DNA from: Elusimicrobiota bacterium
GTDB lineage: Bacteria > Elusimicrobiota > Elusimicrobia > UBA1565
Assembly: GCA_016196755.1 (NCBI GenBank)
Contig: JACPXC010000019.1
Coordinates: 90,032 to 154,031, forward strand
Direction of reading: 5' to 3'
DNA: 64,000 bases
Made by a program: the position numbers and the translations under genes. Positions 24,504 to 31,955 of this stretch are shown in pieces. The notes under the pieces were generated by a model, which worked only from the letters and a program-made list of their open reading frames with translations, was not told the origin of the DNA and searched no databases. Each line of letters begins with the position of its first letter. The stretch's first letter is position 1.

Positions 24504-25359
24504 CGCGATCAAGGAAGTCCACGCCGTCGCCGAGTCGCTGGGGATCAAGGCCGTTCTGGTCGGCGCCCTCGTCATGGAGTTCACGACGGAGTTTCGGCAG
24601 GGCTATCCGCCCTACAAGAACACTAACGACGCCGACTTCGCCCTTTATGTGCATGATTGGGCTTCATTCGACAGCATCCACGGCGTCCTGCTTTCCAAAG
24701 GGTATGCACGGCATTCGAAGATCGAGCACCGCCTATGGAAAGGAACCGTCATCATCGACCTGATCCCTTATGGAGAGGTCTCCCCCGAGGGAAAGCTCAA
24801 GTGGCCCATCTCCGGCCATGAGATGAATGTCATCGGTTTCGCTGAAGTCTGCGCCGCCGTTGCGCCCGAAGTACGGCCAGGCCTCCCCCGGATACCGGTC
24901 ATCGGAGTCCCCGGCTTCGTCATCCTGAAGATGTTCGCCTTCCAGGACCGCCTCGCCCGTCAAGACCAAAAATATCGGAACGATGCCGAACACATCCGCT
25001 ATTGGTTGGACAACTACGCGATGATCTCAGACGCCGACTATCGGAGATTCGACGTCGCCGCAGAACAGGGCTGGAAGGACATCGACGTCAACGACGCGGG
25101 CGCCGCCATCCTCGGCCTCGAGGCGTCCAAGGTGGCTTCTCCGGCCGCCATCACCGCCACCGAACGGTTCCTAACGGAGTCGATGGACCACTATTCTCCA
25201 TTCATTGAAGCCCTTCTCAATACCCGGCACGGCATCGCGACAACCGAAGAACTCTCGGCAGAAGCGACAGAGCTCCAAGGCAGACTCGCCGCCTTCCGCA
25301 GAGGCTTCGCGGCTCGGCTGTTACGTCCCAGCAGCGGCAGGGCACAGTCGCAGCAATGA
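24484..25359 (+). CDS. Nucleotidyltransferase-like toxin of an AbiE-type cassette
   Basis: 291 aa from a TTG at 24484, overlapping the antitoxin gene by 20 nt. Residues 26-54 show a nucleotidyltransferase fold start (LVGALVMEF..., then NTNDADFALYV with Asp49 and Asp51), and Asp92 in IIDLIPYGE is the likely third metal ligand. A conserved Lys lies in GFVILKMFAFQDR. This matches the AbiEii-like or minimal nucleotidyltransferase fold found as partner of AbiEi. The usual GG is replaced by VGA. The overlap and shared low GC make it one unit with the antitoxin. Direction opposes both flanking operons. Confidence 0.75.
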   Translation: MNAALSDAIKEVHAVAESLGIKAVLVGALVMEFTTEFRQGYPPYKNTNDADFALYVHDWASFDSIHGVLLSKGYARHSKIEHRLWKGTVIIDLIPYGEVSPEGKLKWPISGHEMNVIGFAEVCAAVAPEVRPGLPRIPVIGVPGFVILKMFAFQDRLARQDQKYRNDAEHIRYWLDNYAMISDADYRRFDVAAEQGWKDIDVNDAGAAILGLEASKVASPAAITATERFLTESMDHYSPFIEALLNTRHGIATTEELSAEATELQGRLAAFRRGFAARLLRPSSGRAQSQQ

Positions 25360-25407
25360 TTGTCCGTCGGTTCATGAATTCGATGGCCCCAACCCTGGAG
25401 CCGAAGC

Positions 25408-26289
25408 CTAACGGATCAGCTCTTCGAAGATAACACCGAAGAGCCCCATCATGCGCCGGCAACGCTCGTTGGTGGGCATATGGCCGAACGGGCTACCCTG
25501 GGTGCGGTGGTTGAACTCGGCGCGCACCGGGCAATAGGGCGAGTAGGCGCACTGCGCGCACATCGGCTGAGCCAGGGCGGACTCGGCGAGCAAGAAGGCC
25601 CTCAACGCCGGATGCTCCAAGGCTTCGGGGTAGGGATTCTTGCCCGCCACACCGATGCGGAACAGTTCGGCATCCTCTTTGCGCGGCAGCTCGCCGCCGG
25701 TCCCGGCGTAGACCGAGCCGTCCGCGCCGTAGACGAAGCAGGATAGCGCGCCGTCATTGCGCGGCGTCTCGGGGTCCTTGACCCGCTGGGTCAGACCGGC
25801 CCGCTCATCCTCGGCCGAGGTCTTCACGCCGTCGACGACGTTAACGTGCCGCTTCCCGTCGGCGTTGACGGTCGCCGCTTTGTGGGCGAAGAGCTCGTTG
25901 TGCCTCTCGAGCCGGATGGTCAGCTCCGGCGACGGGGAGGTCAGGATGAAATCGAGGACGGCCGCCGCGGTCTTCTCCGAGAGCTTGCCGTAGACGACGT
26001 GGACGCTCGGGCCTTTCGCGTTGAGCCCCAGGCGCTTGGCCGTCATGCGGCCCAGCGCGGCGAAATCGAGATAGTCGCGGAACAGCCCGCGCTTGCGCAG
26101 CTCCGAGCCCAGGGGCTCCTCGTTGGAGATCCCGCCCTTGAGATAGCGCTTATAGTCGTCCTCGGACATGAAGAGCCATTGGCCCACCGGCGTCGTCACG
26201 AGGACCTTTCCCAACAGCGGCCGCGCGTAGTGCGCCGCCACGCGCTCGGCGTGCGGCGTCTCGACGGGCGTCAGCCCCAGCCGGCTCAT
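25408..26289 (-). CDS. HxsB-like protein lacking the radical SAM core
   Basis: 293 aa, ATG at 26289 (ATGA overlap). It follows HxsB from its N-terminal domain (LRKRGLFRDYLDFAALG) to the C-terminal region CAQCAYSPYCPVRAEFNHR and FGHMPTNERC, but the stretch holding CxxxCxxC and most of the barrel is gone. Where HxsB has RCNHRCLYC this chain goes from VHVVYG directly to KLSEKTAAAVLDFIL. It cannot bind the catalytic [4Fe-4S]-SAM cluster yet keeps the auxiliary cysteines, so it may act as a partner, precursor-binding or regulatory subunit. This is a clean in-frame loss, not a frameshift. It is the last gene of the 12-gene operon. Confidence 0.8.
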   Translation of the reverse strand: MSRLGLTPVETPHAERVAAHYARPLLGKVLVTTPVGQWLFMSEDDYKRYLKGGISNEEPLGSELRKRGLFRDYLDFAALGRMTAKRLGLNAKGPSVHVVYGKLSEKTAAAVLDFILTSPSPELTIRLERHNELFAHKAATVNADGKRHVNVVDGVKTSAEDERAGLTQRVKDPETPRNDGALSCFVYGADGSVYAGTGGELPRKEDAELFRIGVAGKNPYPEALEHPALRAFLLAESALAQPMCAQCAYSPYCPVRAEFNHRTQGSPFGHMPTNERCRRMMGLFGVIFEELIR

Positions 26290-26564
26290 CCGCGCGCCGC
26301 CAGGAGCGCTTGGGTCACCAGAAGCGAGGAGGCGCCCTTGTTGAGCTCCGAGACCAGGATGCGGTACTCGTGGTTGAGCAGCTCGACGAGGAAGTCCCCC
26401 GCCAGAGCGTCCAGATCTTTTTCCGAGGACTCGAGCGTCAGGTCCCAGTCCTTCTTGGTCTCGTCGACCGATATCTCTGCGCGCGCTGCGAACACCTGGG
26501 CCGCTATCGTCAGCGCCGCCTCGGAGTAGACGGCCTTGGGGACCTTCAGCTCGACGGACTTCAC
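26286..26564 (-). CDS. HxsD-like protein, short form
   Basis: 92 aa from a GTG at 26564 that forms GTGA with the preceding stop. The pattern VELKVPKAVYSEAALTIAAQVF, then WDLTLESSE and FLVELLNHEYRILVSELNKGASSLLVTQAL, matches HxsD (strand, helix, strand, then the ELLN..YR helix). It lacks the Glu/Lys-rich C-terminal extension of the 163-aa relatives. It sits directly before the dead HxsB-like gene, mirroring the hxsD-hxsB pair at 20.8-22.8 kb. Confidence 0.7.
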   Translation of the reverse strand: MKSVELKVPKAVYSEAALTIAAQVFAARAEISVDETKKDWDLTLESSEKDLDALAGDFLVELLNHEYRILVSELNKGASSLLVTQALLAARG

Positions 26565-27052
26565 TTCTTCTCCCCGTGCGTCTCTTCCCAGGTGGCCTTC
26601 ACGTTGTCGGGGTCGGCCCCGGCGGGCTTGGACTTGAGCTCCTTGATCTCGACCTCCACCTCGGCGATGAGGCGGTCGATCTCGGCCTGCTGAGCGGCGG
26701 TCAGCGCGTCGCCGCCCCCCGTGGCGCCGGGCGGGCCCGACGACGGGGCGGGCGCCGCGGGCGCCATGCCGTTGGCGAAAAGCACCGCCTGGCGCGCCAC
26801 GTGCTCGAGGACGGGGGCGTTGGCCTTGGCGATGGCCCAGCGGACCTTCTGGACCGCCAGCTCCGCCTCGAGCGCGGCCTTGAGGGTCTTGAGGTCGGTC
26901 TTGGGCTTGGGGGTCAGCGTCACGGTCAGCGATTTGGCGCGGTCGCCGTCCAAGCGCACCCAGGCGCGGTCGGTCATGAGGTAGGCGGCGCCGAGGATGG
27001 CCTCTAGGCCGTGCTCCTTGACCGACAGGGTCGTCGAAACGGTCTTGATCAT
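26561..27052 (-). CDS. HxsD-like protein, long form
   Basis: 163 aa from the ATG at 27052 (ATGA overlap). It has the same length and plan as the HxsD at 22302-22793: strand-helix start (LEAILGAAYLMTDRAWVRLDG), middle helix ALEAELAVQKVRWAIAKANAPVLEHVARQAVL, a Pro/Ala/Gly linker, then the coiled C-terminal segment TAAQQAEIDRLIAEVEVEIKE ending VKATWEETHGEKK (compare KTWEERYG). It clearly derives from the same ancestor but is diverged in the middle helix. Confidence 0.75.
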   Translation of the reverse strand: MIKTVSTTLSVKEHGLEAILGAAYLMTDRAWVRLDGDRAKSLTVTLTPKPKTDLKTLKAALEAELAVQKVRWAIAKANAPVLEHVARQAVLFANGMAPAAPAPSSGPPGATGGGDALTAAQQAEIDRLIAEVEVEIKELKSKPAGADPDNVKATWEETHGEKK

Positions 27053-28332
27053 AGCAGGGTCCAGGAGTCGGCCCAGCCCAGCAGGGCCTCGCGCGGCTCC
27101 GTCTCGGCCAAGCGTAGAAAAATGACGTCGAGCGCCGCCATCGCCGCAGCGCAGGCCGCGCTGGTCGGCAGATGCCCCCAGAACGAGCCCTGGCCTTCTT
27201 GATGACGGCTCGGCGCCACCGTGCAGGCCGGCTTGTAGGCGCACTGCGCGCAGAGCGGGTGATGGTCGCCCTCGGCCCCGGCCAAGATGGCGTGCACCGC
27301 CTGCTTGTCCGGCAGCTCCTCCCATGCCGTGCGTCCCACGGCGCCCAGCGAGTAGAGCCCGCGCTCGTCTGAGGGCAGGTCCAGCGCGCGCTCGGCGGCG
27401 ACGAGCTCGCCCCAGGGCGCCACGCAGAGCTCGCCCGTGACGTCGACTCCGGGCAGCGGCCCGCCGCGCTCCTCGCGCGGGCGCCCGCCCTCGGGCGGCA
27501 GGCGACGCAGAGCGGCGGCGGCCCACTCCTCGCGCAGAGGCGGGCCGTCGGAGAGCGCGGCGTCGAGGAAGGCGGCGTAGAAGGCCCCAAACCCCTCCAC
27601 ATCCGACACGCCGTCGGGAGAGAGCATCACCGAGCCTACGCCTGCGGCGCGCAGGTCCTTAACCCACCCAGCCGCGTCCCTAGCCTTCGGAATCCATCTA
27701 AGGACCACGCGCGGCTCGGGGAACTTCGCGATGCCGGCCGGCAGCTTCCCCGCGGCGTCGAGCTCCAGCATAAGCCCGAGCTTATGCTCGGCCATCTCGG
27801 CCGCGCGCGACGCCGCCGGGAGATTGGGGGTCCTCAGCCAGACCCGCGAACGCCGGCCGTTCCAGTCCGAGCGCTTGGCCGCGTAGCGCGCGATGAAGCG
27901 CGCCATCGGCCAGGCCGCCGCGGGGTCCTCGCAGGCCGCCTCCAATACGACGGCCGGCCCCGGCACCGTGAACGCGAAGTCCACCGCCTCGCGCGCCACG
28001 TCGCAATCCATCCGCTGACGGCCGCGCTCGAGCAGGAGCACGAAGCGCCGCGTCCCCTCCCAGGAGAGCAGGCTGCCCTCCATCGCCTCGGCGGCCAGGC
28101 GCTCGAAGTCGAGGTAGTGGCCGAGGAAGCCCTTCACGCGCAGCTCGTCGAAGCGCGGATGCGCGTCGCCCAGGCCCTTCAGATAGTCGCGATACTCGTC
28201 GTGGGAAAGGAACGCCCAATGCCCGGCCTCGGAGGTGGCCAGGACCTTGTCGCCGAGGCGCCGGAAGCGGTGCGGCGCCACCTTGGCCAGGTCCGGCTCC
28301 GGCAGGTCGCCCAACTCGGTCAGGACGCTCAT
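27049..28332 (-). CDS. HxsB-like protein with intact barrel but no radical SAM cysteines
   Basis: 427 aa, ATG at 28332 (ATGA overlap). It aligns with HxsB at the N-terminus (FDELRVKGFLGHYLDFERLA), through the barrel (AREAVDFAFTVPGPAVVLEA corresponding to HxsB ARKTVDLIFECPSPALIIEF) and at the C-terminus (CAQCAYKPACTVAP, FWGHLPTSAAC). At the position of HxsB RCNHRCLYC the sequence is FVLLLERGRQRMDC, without CxxxCxxC. The GGE motif is also lost (AACEDPAAAW). It is therefore a catalytically dead radical SAM homologue that keeps the auxiliary Cys region. No frameshift is seen, so the loss appears maintained. Confidence 0.8.
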   Translation of the reverse strand: MSVLTELGDLPEPDLAKVAPHRFRRLGDKVLATSEAGHWAFLSHDEYRDYLKGLGDAHPRFDELRVKGFLGHYLDFERLAAEAMEGSLLSWEGTRRFVLLLERGRQRMDCDVAREAVDFAFTVPGPAVVLEAACEDPAAAWPMARFIARYAAKRSDWNGRRSRVWLRTPNLPAASRAAEMAEHKLGLMLELDAAGKLPAGIAKFPEPRVVLRWIPKARDAAGWVKDLRAAGVGSVMLSPDGVSDVEGFGAFYAAFLDAALSDGPPLREEWAAAALRRLPPEGGRPREERGGPLPGVDVTGELCVAPWGELVAAERALDLPSDERGLYSLGAVGRTAWEELPDKQAVHAILAGAEGDHHPLCAQCAYKPACTVAPSRHQEGQGSFWGHLPTSAACAAAMAALDVIFLRLAETEPREALLGWADSWTLL

Positions 28333-28709
28333 CGCTTGCGCCTCTTCGGGGTCTTGGGCTCCAAGGCCGCGGTCTCATCCGCCCGCGCCTTGGCCACCGC
28401 GGGATCCATTTCCTCGAGCGGGTCCTTGGGCACGGCGGTAAATCCCGCCGCCAGGACCTGGCCGAGGACGGGGGCCGCGGCCGGGCGGTTCAAGGCCACC
28501 ACCTCGGAGCGCAGTTGGGAGTTGAGCGCCTCGTCGAGGAACCTGCCGACGAGCGCGTCGAGGCCGCGCGCGGCGCTGAGGGTGACGAGATGGGCCGCCT
28601 TGGTCGAGACCACCGCGACGCGCCCGCGGCCCGAGACCGCCGCCGCGGCGGCCGCCAAGGCCTCGCGCCCGTACCAGGCCGTCTCGAGGCGCAGCTCGGC
28701 GACCTTCAC
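28329..28709 (-). CDS. HxsD-like protein
   Basis: 126 aa from a GTG at 28709 (GTGA overlap). The plan follows HxsD: VAELRLETAWYGREALAAAAAAV strand-helix, VAVVSTKAAHLVTLSA, then the diagnostic FLDEALNSQLRSEVVALNRPAAAPVLGQVL (compare HxsD FVDELHNQALRQRLIANSRP). The C-terminal 35 residues are charged and end in PKTPKRRKR. It is translationally coupled to the dead HxsB-like gene that follows. Confidence 0.75.
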   Translation of the reverse strand: MKVAELRLETAWYGREALAAAAAAVSGRGRVAVVSTKAAHLVTLSAARGLDALVGRFLDEALNSQLRSEVVALNRPAAAPVLGQVLAAGFTAVPKDPLEEMDPAVAKARADETAALEPKTPKRRKR

Positions 28710-29122
28710 TTCGGGCGCCTCAGCTGGCTCCAAGGCGTCTTGATACCGAGCGGGTCCTTTTCGGCCGTGCCCTTCTCGGCCAAGACCGCGGCCAAGCGCG
28801 CCGCGGCCTCGGGAGAGAGCGCCGCTTCCGCGGGGCGCCCCGCCCGGCGCGCCAGCTCGACCATCCGGCGGGTCAGTTCGGCCCGCACCGCCGCGCCGCG
28901 CTCGGCCACCGCCCCGCGGAGGCACTGATTCGCGAAAACCCGCAGGGCCTCCTCGATGAGGCCTTTGGCGTCGCGGCCGGCGCGCGGCCAGAGCTCGATG
29001 AGCGGCGCGCCGTTCTGGGTCCGGACCAAGGCATGGGCGCGGGTCGAGAGCGCGTAGGCCGTTCCGAGGACGGCCAGCCGGGGAGCCCCGGCCGGCAAGG
29101 GAACGCGGACCGGCTCAGGCAA
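28706..29122 (-). CDS. HxsD-like protein
   Basis: 138 aa, ATG at 29122, overlapping the HxsC-like gene by 8 nt. LGTAYALSTRAHALVRTQ and LIELWPRAG give the first half of an HxsD-type fold. LIEEALRVFANQCLRGAVAERGAAVRAELTRRMVELA replaces the usual FLNE.LNQ.LR helix, and the Ala/Glu-rich tail (SPEAAARLAAVLAE) ends KTPWSQLRRPK. Similarity to HxsD is moderate and rests on length, position and the NQ.LR helix. Confidence 0.65.
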   Translation of the reverse strand: MPEPVRVPLPAGAPRLAVLGTAYALSTRAHALVRTQNGAPLIELWPRAGRDAKGLIEEALRVFANQCLRGAVAERGAAVRAELTRRMVELARRAGRPAEAALSPEAAARLAAVLAEKGTAEKDPLGIKTPWSQLRRPK

Positions 29123-30074
29123 CGCGCGCCTCCCGAGTCTCGTCGACGAAGGGATGGTAGCGGTCGCCGGTCTGCGGCACGCAGCGCGGCTCGACGATGG
29201 GTGCTATGTCCGGCGCGCCCATGTGCTTCTGATAGCTCTTGTGGACGCCCACGCACTGCGCGCGGTGCGCGCACTGCTCGCAGCCCTTGAGCCAGGTCAC
29301 CTTGAACGGCGCCAGGGTATTGTAGACGTAAGGCCAGAGCCGGGTCGGCACCGTGCAGAGCGGGAAGTGGTAGAGCCGCGCCTGCGGCAGGCGGGCCAGC
29401 TTGTCGTGGACGTCGTCTAAGGCCTTGGCCGCGTCGCTCATCGTCCACATGACGCGGTCCCGGTACTGCTCGGCGAAGCCCTCGAGCTCGACGAATAGGA
29501 ACACGACCTGGTCTACCCATGGGAGGCGCTCGGCGATCATGTCGAGCAGGCCGGCCAGGGACTTCCCCTGGATGCGCGTCATGATGACCCGGATCTCGAC
29601 GCGCTGGCCGGGAGAGCGGTGCCGGCGCAGGTTCTCGAGCCCCGCCATCGTCTGCTCGAAGGAGCCCGGGGTCCGCGAGGTCGCCTCGTGGGTCTTGGCG
29701 TCGTAGCCGAACAAGGGTACGGCCACTTCGAACGGGGTCAGCCCCATCGCCATCGTGCGCCGCGCGAAGTCCTCGTAGGCGAACAAGCGGCCGTTCGAGA
29801 GCACGCGCACCAGCGCCTTCGGGAACTCGGTGCGCAGGAGCCCCACGATCTTGAGGAACTCGGGATGCAAAGTCGGCTCGCCGCCGGTCAGGTTGAAGTA
29901 GTCGCTGACGTCGTCGAACTTCACGAAGGTGCGCAGGCCGCGCTTGTACTTCTCCACCTTGCGCACCATCTCGGCGTAGGAGTACTTGTCGGTGGTCTCG
30001 CGGAACCCGGAGACCGGGTTCGAGCAGAACACGCAGCCGATGTTGCACTGCGGCCAGATGGAGAAGTCAGGCAT
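29115..30074 (-). CDS. Radical SAM protein, HxsC-like
   Basis: 319 aa, ATG at 30074. Cys10, Cys14 and Cys17 (QCNIGCVFC) form the radical SAM motif close to the N-terminus, and LTGGEPTLHPEF is the SAM-binding loop. The C-terminal half has LYHFPLCTVPTRLWPYV and KGCEQCAHRAQCVG, the arrangement found in HxsC. The gene is paralogous to 16280-17302. It is followed directly by two HxsD-like genes and a dead HxsB-like gene, so this operon has a complete but altered HXS set. Confidence 0.85.
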   Translation of the reverse strand: MPDFSIWPQCNIGCVFCSNPVSGFRETTDKYSYAEMVRKVEKYKRGLRTFVKFDDVSDYFNLTGGEPTLHPEFLKIVGLLRTEFPKALVRVLSNGRLFAYEDFARRTMAMGLTPFEVAVPLFGYDAKTHEATSRTPGSFEQTMAGLENLRRHRSPGQRVEIRVIMTRIQGKSLAGLLDMIAERLPWVDQVVFLFVELEGFAEQYRDRVMWTMSDAAKALDDVHDKLARLPQARLYHFPLCTVPTRLWPYVYNTLAPFKVTWLKGCEQCAHRAQCVGVHKSYQKHMGAPDIAPIVEPRCVPQTGDRYHPFVDETREARVA

Positions 30075-31065
30075 GCGACTCTTTCCTCTGGAGCTCGGGC
30101 TTCTCGGGGATGGCGCGCCAATCCGGCATCGTCACCGGCCCTTTGATCGGCATGAACTCCGAGTCGTCATAGCGCTTGAGGTACTCGGTCCAGAGACCCT
30201 CGCAGGAGTCGTAGAGCGCGCAGCCCTCGCAGCGCGCGGTCTTGGCGCGGCCGTGCTTGCCGCGCGAGCCGCCCACGTCGTCGTTCTTGAAGTCCGGGGC
30301 CCAGTGCCGGGTGTTGAAGATGGCCACCTCGCGGATCTCGGAGATCTGGTCGAGGTGGTCGGGGAAGTGGCAGAGCGGCACGTAGCGCACCGTCCAATGG
30401 CGGATGCCGGCCGCGCGGCCCACGTCGAGCGTCTCGCGCATGTACGGCGCGGCCTCGGCGATGCGCGGCACCAGGCCATGGAAGTTCGAGTAGGCCCCGC
30501 CGTAGTTGGGGTCGACGAAGATGAACTCGACGTGCTGGATGTCGAGCTTGAGGAAGAGCCGGCCGATGTCGGGCAGGTGCCTCATGTTCGGCTTGACCAC
30601 CGTGCAGTTGCCGAACACGCGCTTAAAGCCCGTCGCGCGCACGTTGGCCACGCCCTTGAGCAGCTGGTCGAAGGAGCCCGGCGCCACGGTCACCGCGTCG
30701 TGGAGCTTGGCGTCGTGGCCGTGGATCGAGAACACCAGGTCGGTGACGCCGGCGTCGACCGTGGCCTTGGCGAACTCCGGGTAGGCCAGCATGCGGCCGT
30801 TGGTGACGATGACGATGTCCTTGAACCCCAGCTTGTGGGCCGCGCGCACCAGGGGCAGGAAGTCGGCGCGGATCGTGGTCTCGCCGCCGATCATCTCGAG
30901 GTAGGTGACGCCCTTGTCCTTGGCCTCGACCATCTCGCGCAGGATCTGCTTGGTCGACTTGTCGGGGACGTCGCGCTTGTTCAAGTCGATGCAGAAGTGG
31001 CAGTAGCTGTTGCAGGAGAAGCCGGTGAAGAGGACGAGCTTCTCGGTCTTGGGGCGCGGGCTCAC
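30067..31065 (-). CDS. Radical SAM/SPASM-like protein
   Basis: 332 aa, overlapping both neighbours; the first codon is a GTG at 31065 (GTGA). Cys18, Cys22 and Cys25 (SCNSYCHFC) are the radical SAM cysteines; MIGGETTIRADF is a GGE motif with Thr for Pro, VTNGRML and FSIHGHDAKLHD follow. RCEGCALYDSCEGLW near residue 285 is the auxiliary Cys set. It resembles the CLFCSQ group in the central motif HGHDA..HD but has a different cluster loop. Likely peptide-modifying in the same pathway; substrate unknown. Confidence 0.8.
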   Translation of the reverse strand: MSPRPKTEKLVLFTGFSCNSYCHFCIDLNKRDVPDKSTKQILREMVEAKDKGVTYLEMIGGETTIRADFLPLVRAAHKLGFKDIVIVTNGRMLAYPEFAKATVDAGVTDLVFSIHGHDAKLHDAVTVAPGSFDQLLKGVANVRATGFKRVFGNCTVVKPNMRHLPDIGRLFLKLDIQHVEFIFVDPNYGGAYSNFHGLVPRIAEAAPYMRETLDVGRAAGIRHWTVRYVPLCHFPDHLDQISEIREVAIFNTRHWAPDFKNDDVGGSRGKHGRAKTARCEGCALYDSCEGLWTEYLKRYDDSEFMPIKGPVTMPDWRAIPEKPELQRKESHA

Positions 31066-31955
31066 GGCGCCGCCTCGAGCTCGGCGGCGATGCGGTCGAG
31101 GTCCAGCTGGTAGTTGGCCAGCTTGTCCAAGAGGCGCTTGGCGTCGTCGTAGCCGTCGTCGAGGGCCTTGCCCTCGGGCCGCGCGGGCAGGGCCAGGGCC
31201 GCCGCGTACGGCACCCCGAACGCGGTCTTCGGCGCGCCGCAGTCGGCCAGGCGCCCGGGCTCGGCGATGACGAGCAGGACGGGCAGCGGGGCGCGCTTCT
31301 TCAAGAGGCCGTTGAGCCGGGCCCCGTTGGCCTCGGTGGCCAGGCGCCGGCGGCAGACCGCGGCCACGGCCCGGCCCACGCGGCCGAGGATGACGCGGTA
31401 GGCCGCGCGGATGAAATCGGTCTGCGCCCCGTCCATGCGCTGGAGCAGGATGGCGTCTAGCGTGCGGTCGATCCGGTCGGCGCGCACCTCGAGGACGGCG
31501 GCGACGTTCTCAAGCGGCTCGCCGCGGCCGGCGCGCTCGGCCAGGCCGTCGAGCCAGCCGTCGAATACTTCGCTAAAGCGCGCCGGGCTGTGGAGCAGCG
31601 GGAAATGCGCGCTGCGCCCCGCGGAAGCCAGCGCGCGCGCCGACGGGCCCGAAGCCTGGACCAGGAGGTTCGGCCGCCCGAGGCGGTCCAAGAACGCGCC
31701 CGCCTCCGTGCCCTTCGGCGGCGCCGCCGAGACCCAGCGCGGCGCGAAGGCGTCGGCCAAGGCGCGCAGGGAGGCCTCGCGGAGCGCGTCGCGCTGACCG
31801 CCGGCGCTCGCGCAGGAGGCCCCGGCCGCGCCGGGGACCCGGCCCAGCTCGACGGCCGCGCCGCCCAAGGTGTCGAGCGGGACGTCCGAGAGCCAGAGGC
31901 CGCGCTCGGTCAGGCCGGCGCCAAGGCTCTCAGCCTCGACTCGTCCAGCGACCAC
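31062..31955 (-). CDS. Unknown protein embedded among radical SAM genes
   Basis: 297 aa with the ATG at 31955, which overlaps the upstream gene by 46 nt; a CTG at 31913 overlapping that stop is the only nearby alternative, so the start is uncertain. No family is recognised. Residues of about 45-75 (ASCASAGGQRDALREASLRALADAF) resemble the activating region of YcaO-like proteins, but the Glu residues needed for ATP binding are absent, so I do not call it YcaO. The rest is largely helical, with VLLVIAEPGRL near residue 225 and a Leu-rich final helix. No signal peptide or Cys motif. Tight coupling suggests a partner protein of the maturation enzymes. Confidence 0.5.
   Translation of the reverse strand: MVAGRVEAESLGAGLTERGLWLSDVPLDTLGGAAVELGRVPGAAGASCASAGGQRDALREASLRALADAFAPRWVSAAPPKGTEAGAFLDRLGRPNLLVQASGPSARALASAGRSAHFPLLHSPARFSEVFDGWLDGLAERAGRGEPLENVAAVLEVRADRIDRTLDAILLQRMDGAQTDFIRAAYRVILGRVGRAVAAVCRRRLATEANGARLNGLLKKRAPLPVLLVIAEPGRLADCGAPKTAFGVPYAAALALPARPEGKALDDGYDDAKRLLDKLANYQLDLDRIAAELEAAP

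Noticed and set aside
25360..25407. Attachment site or terminal repeat of a mobile element around the AbiE cassette
   Set aside because: I looked for direct or inverted repeats at 23.3-23.4 and 25.36-25.41 kb and saw no convincing pair; no integrase or transposase gene is present.
26565..27602. Long frame extending upstream of the 92-aa HxsD-like gene
   Set aside because: It covers two real genes in another frame. Only the last 92 residues resemble a protein family, and a GTGA overlap marks their start.
31062..31955. YcaO cyclodehydratase
   Set aside because: One short segment looks similar, but the Glu-rich ATP-binding motifs and the usual length are missing.
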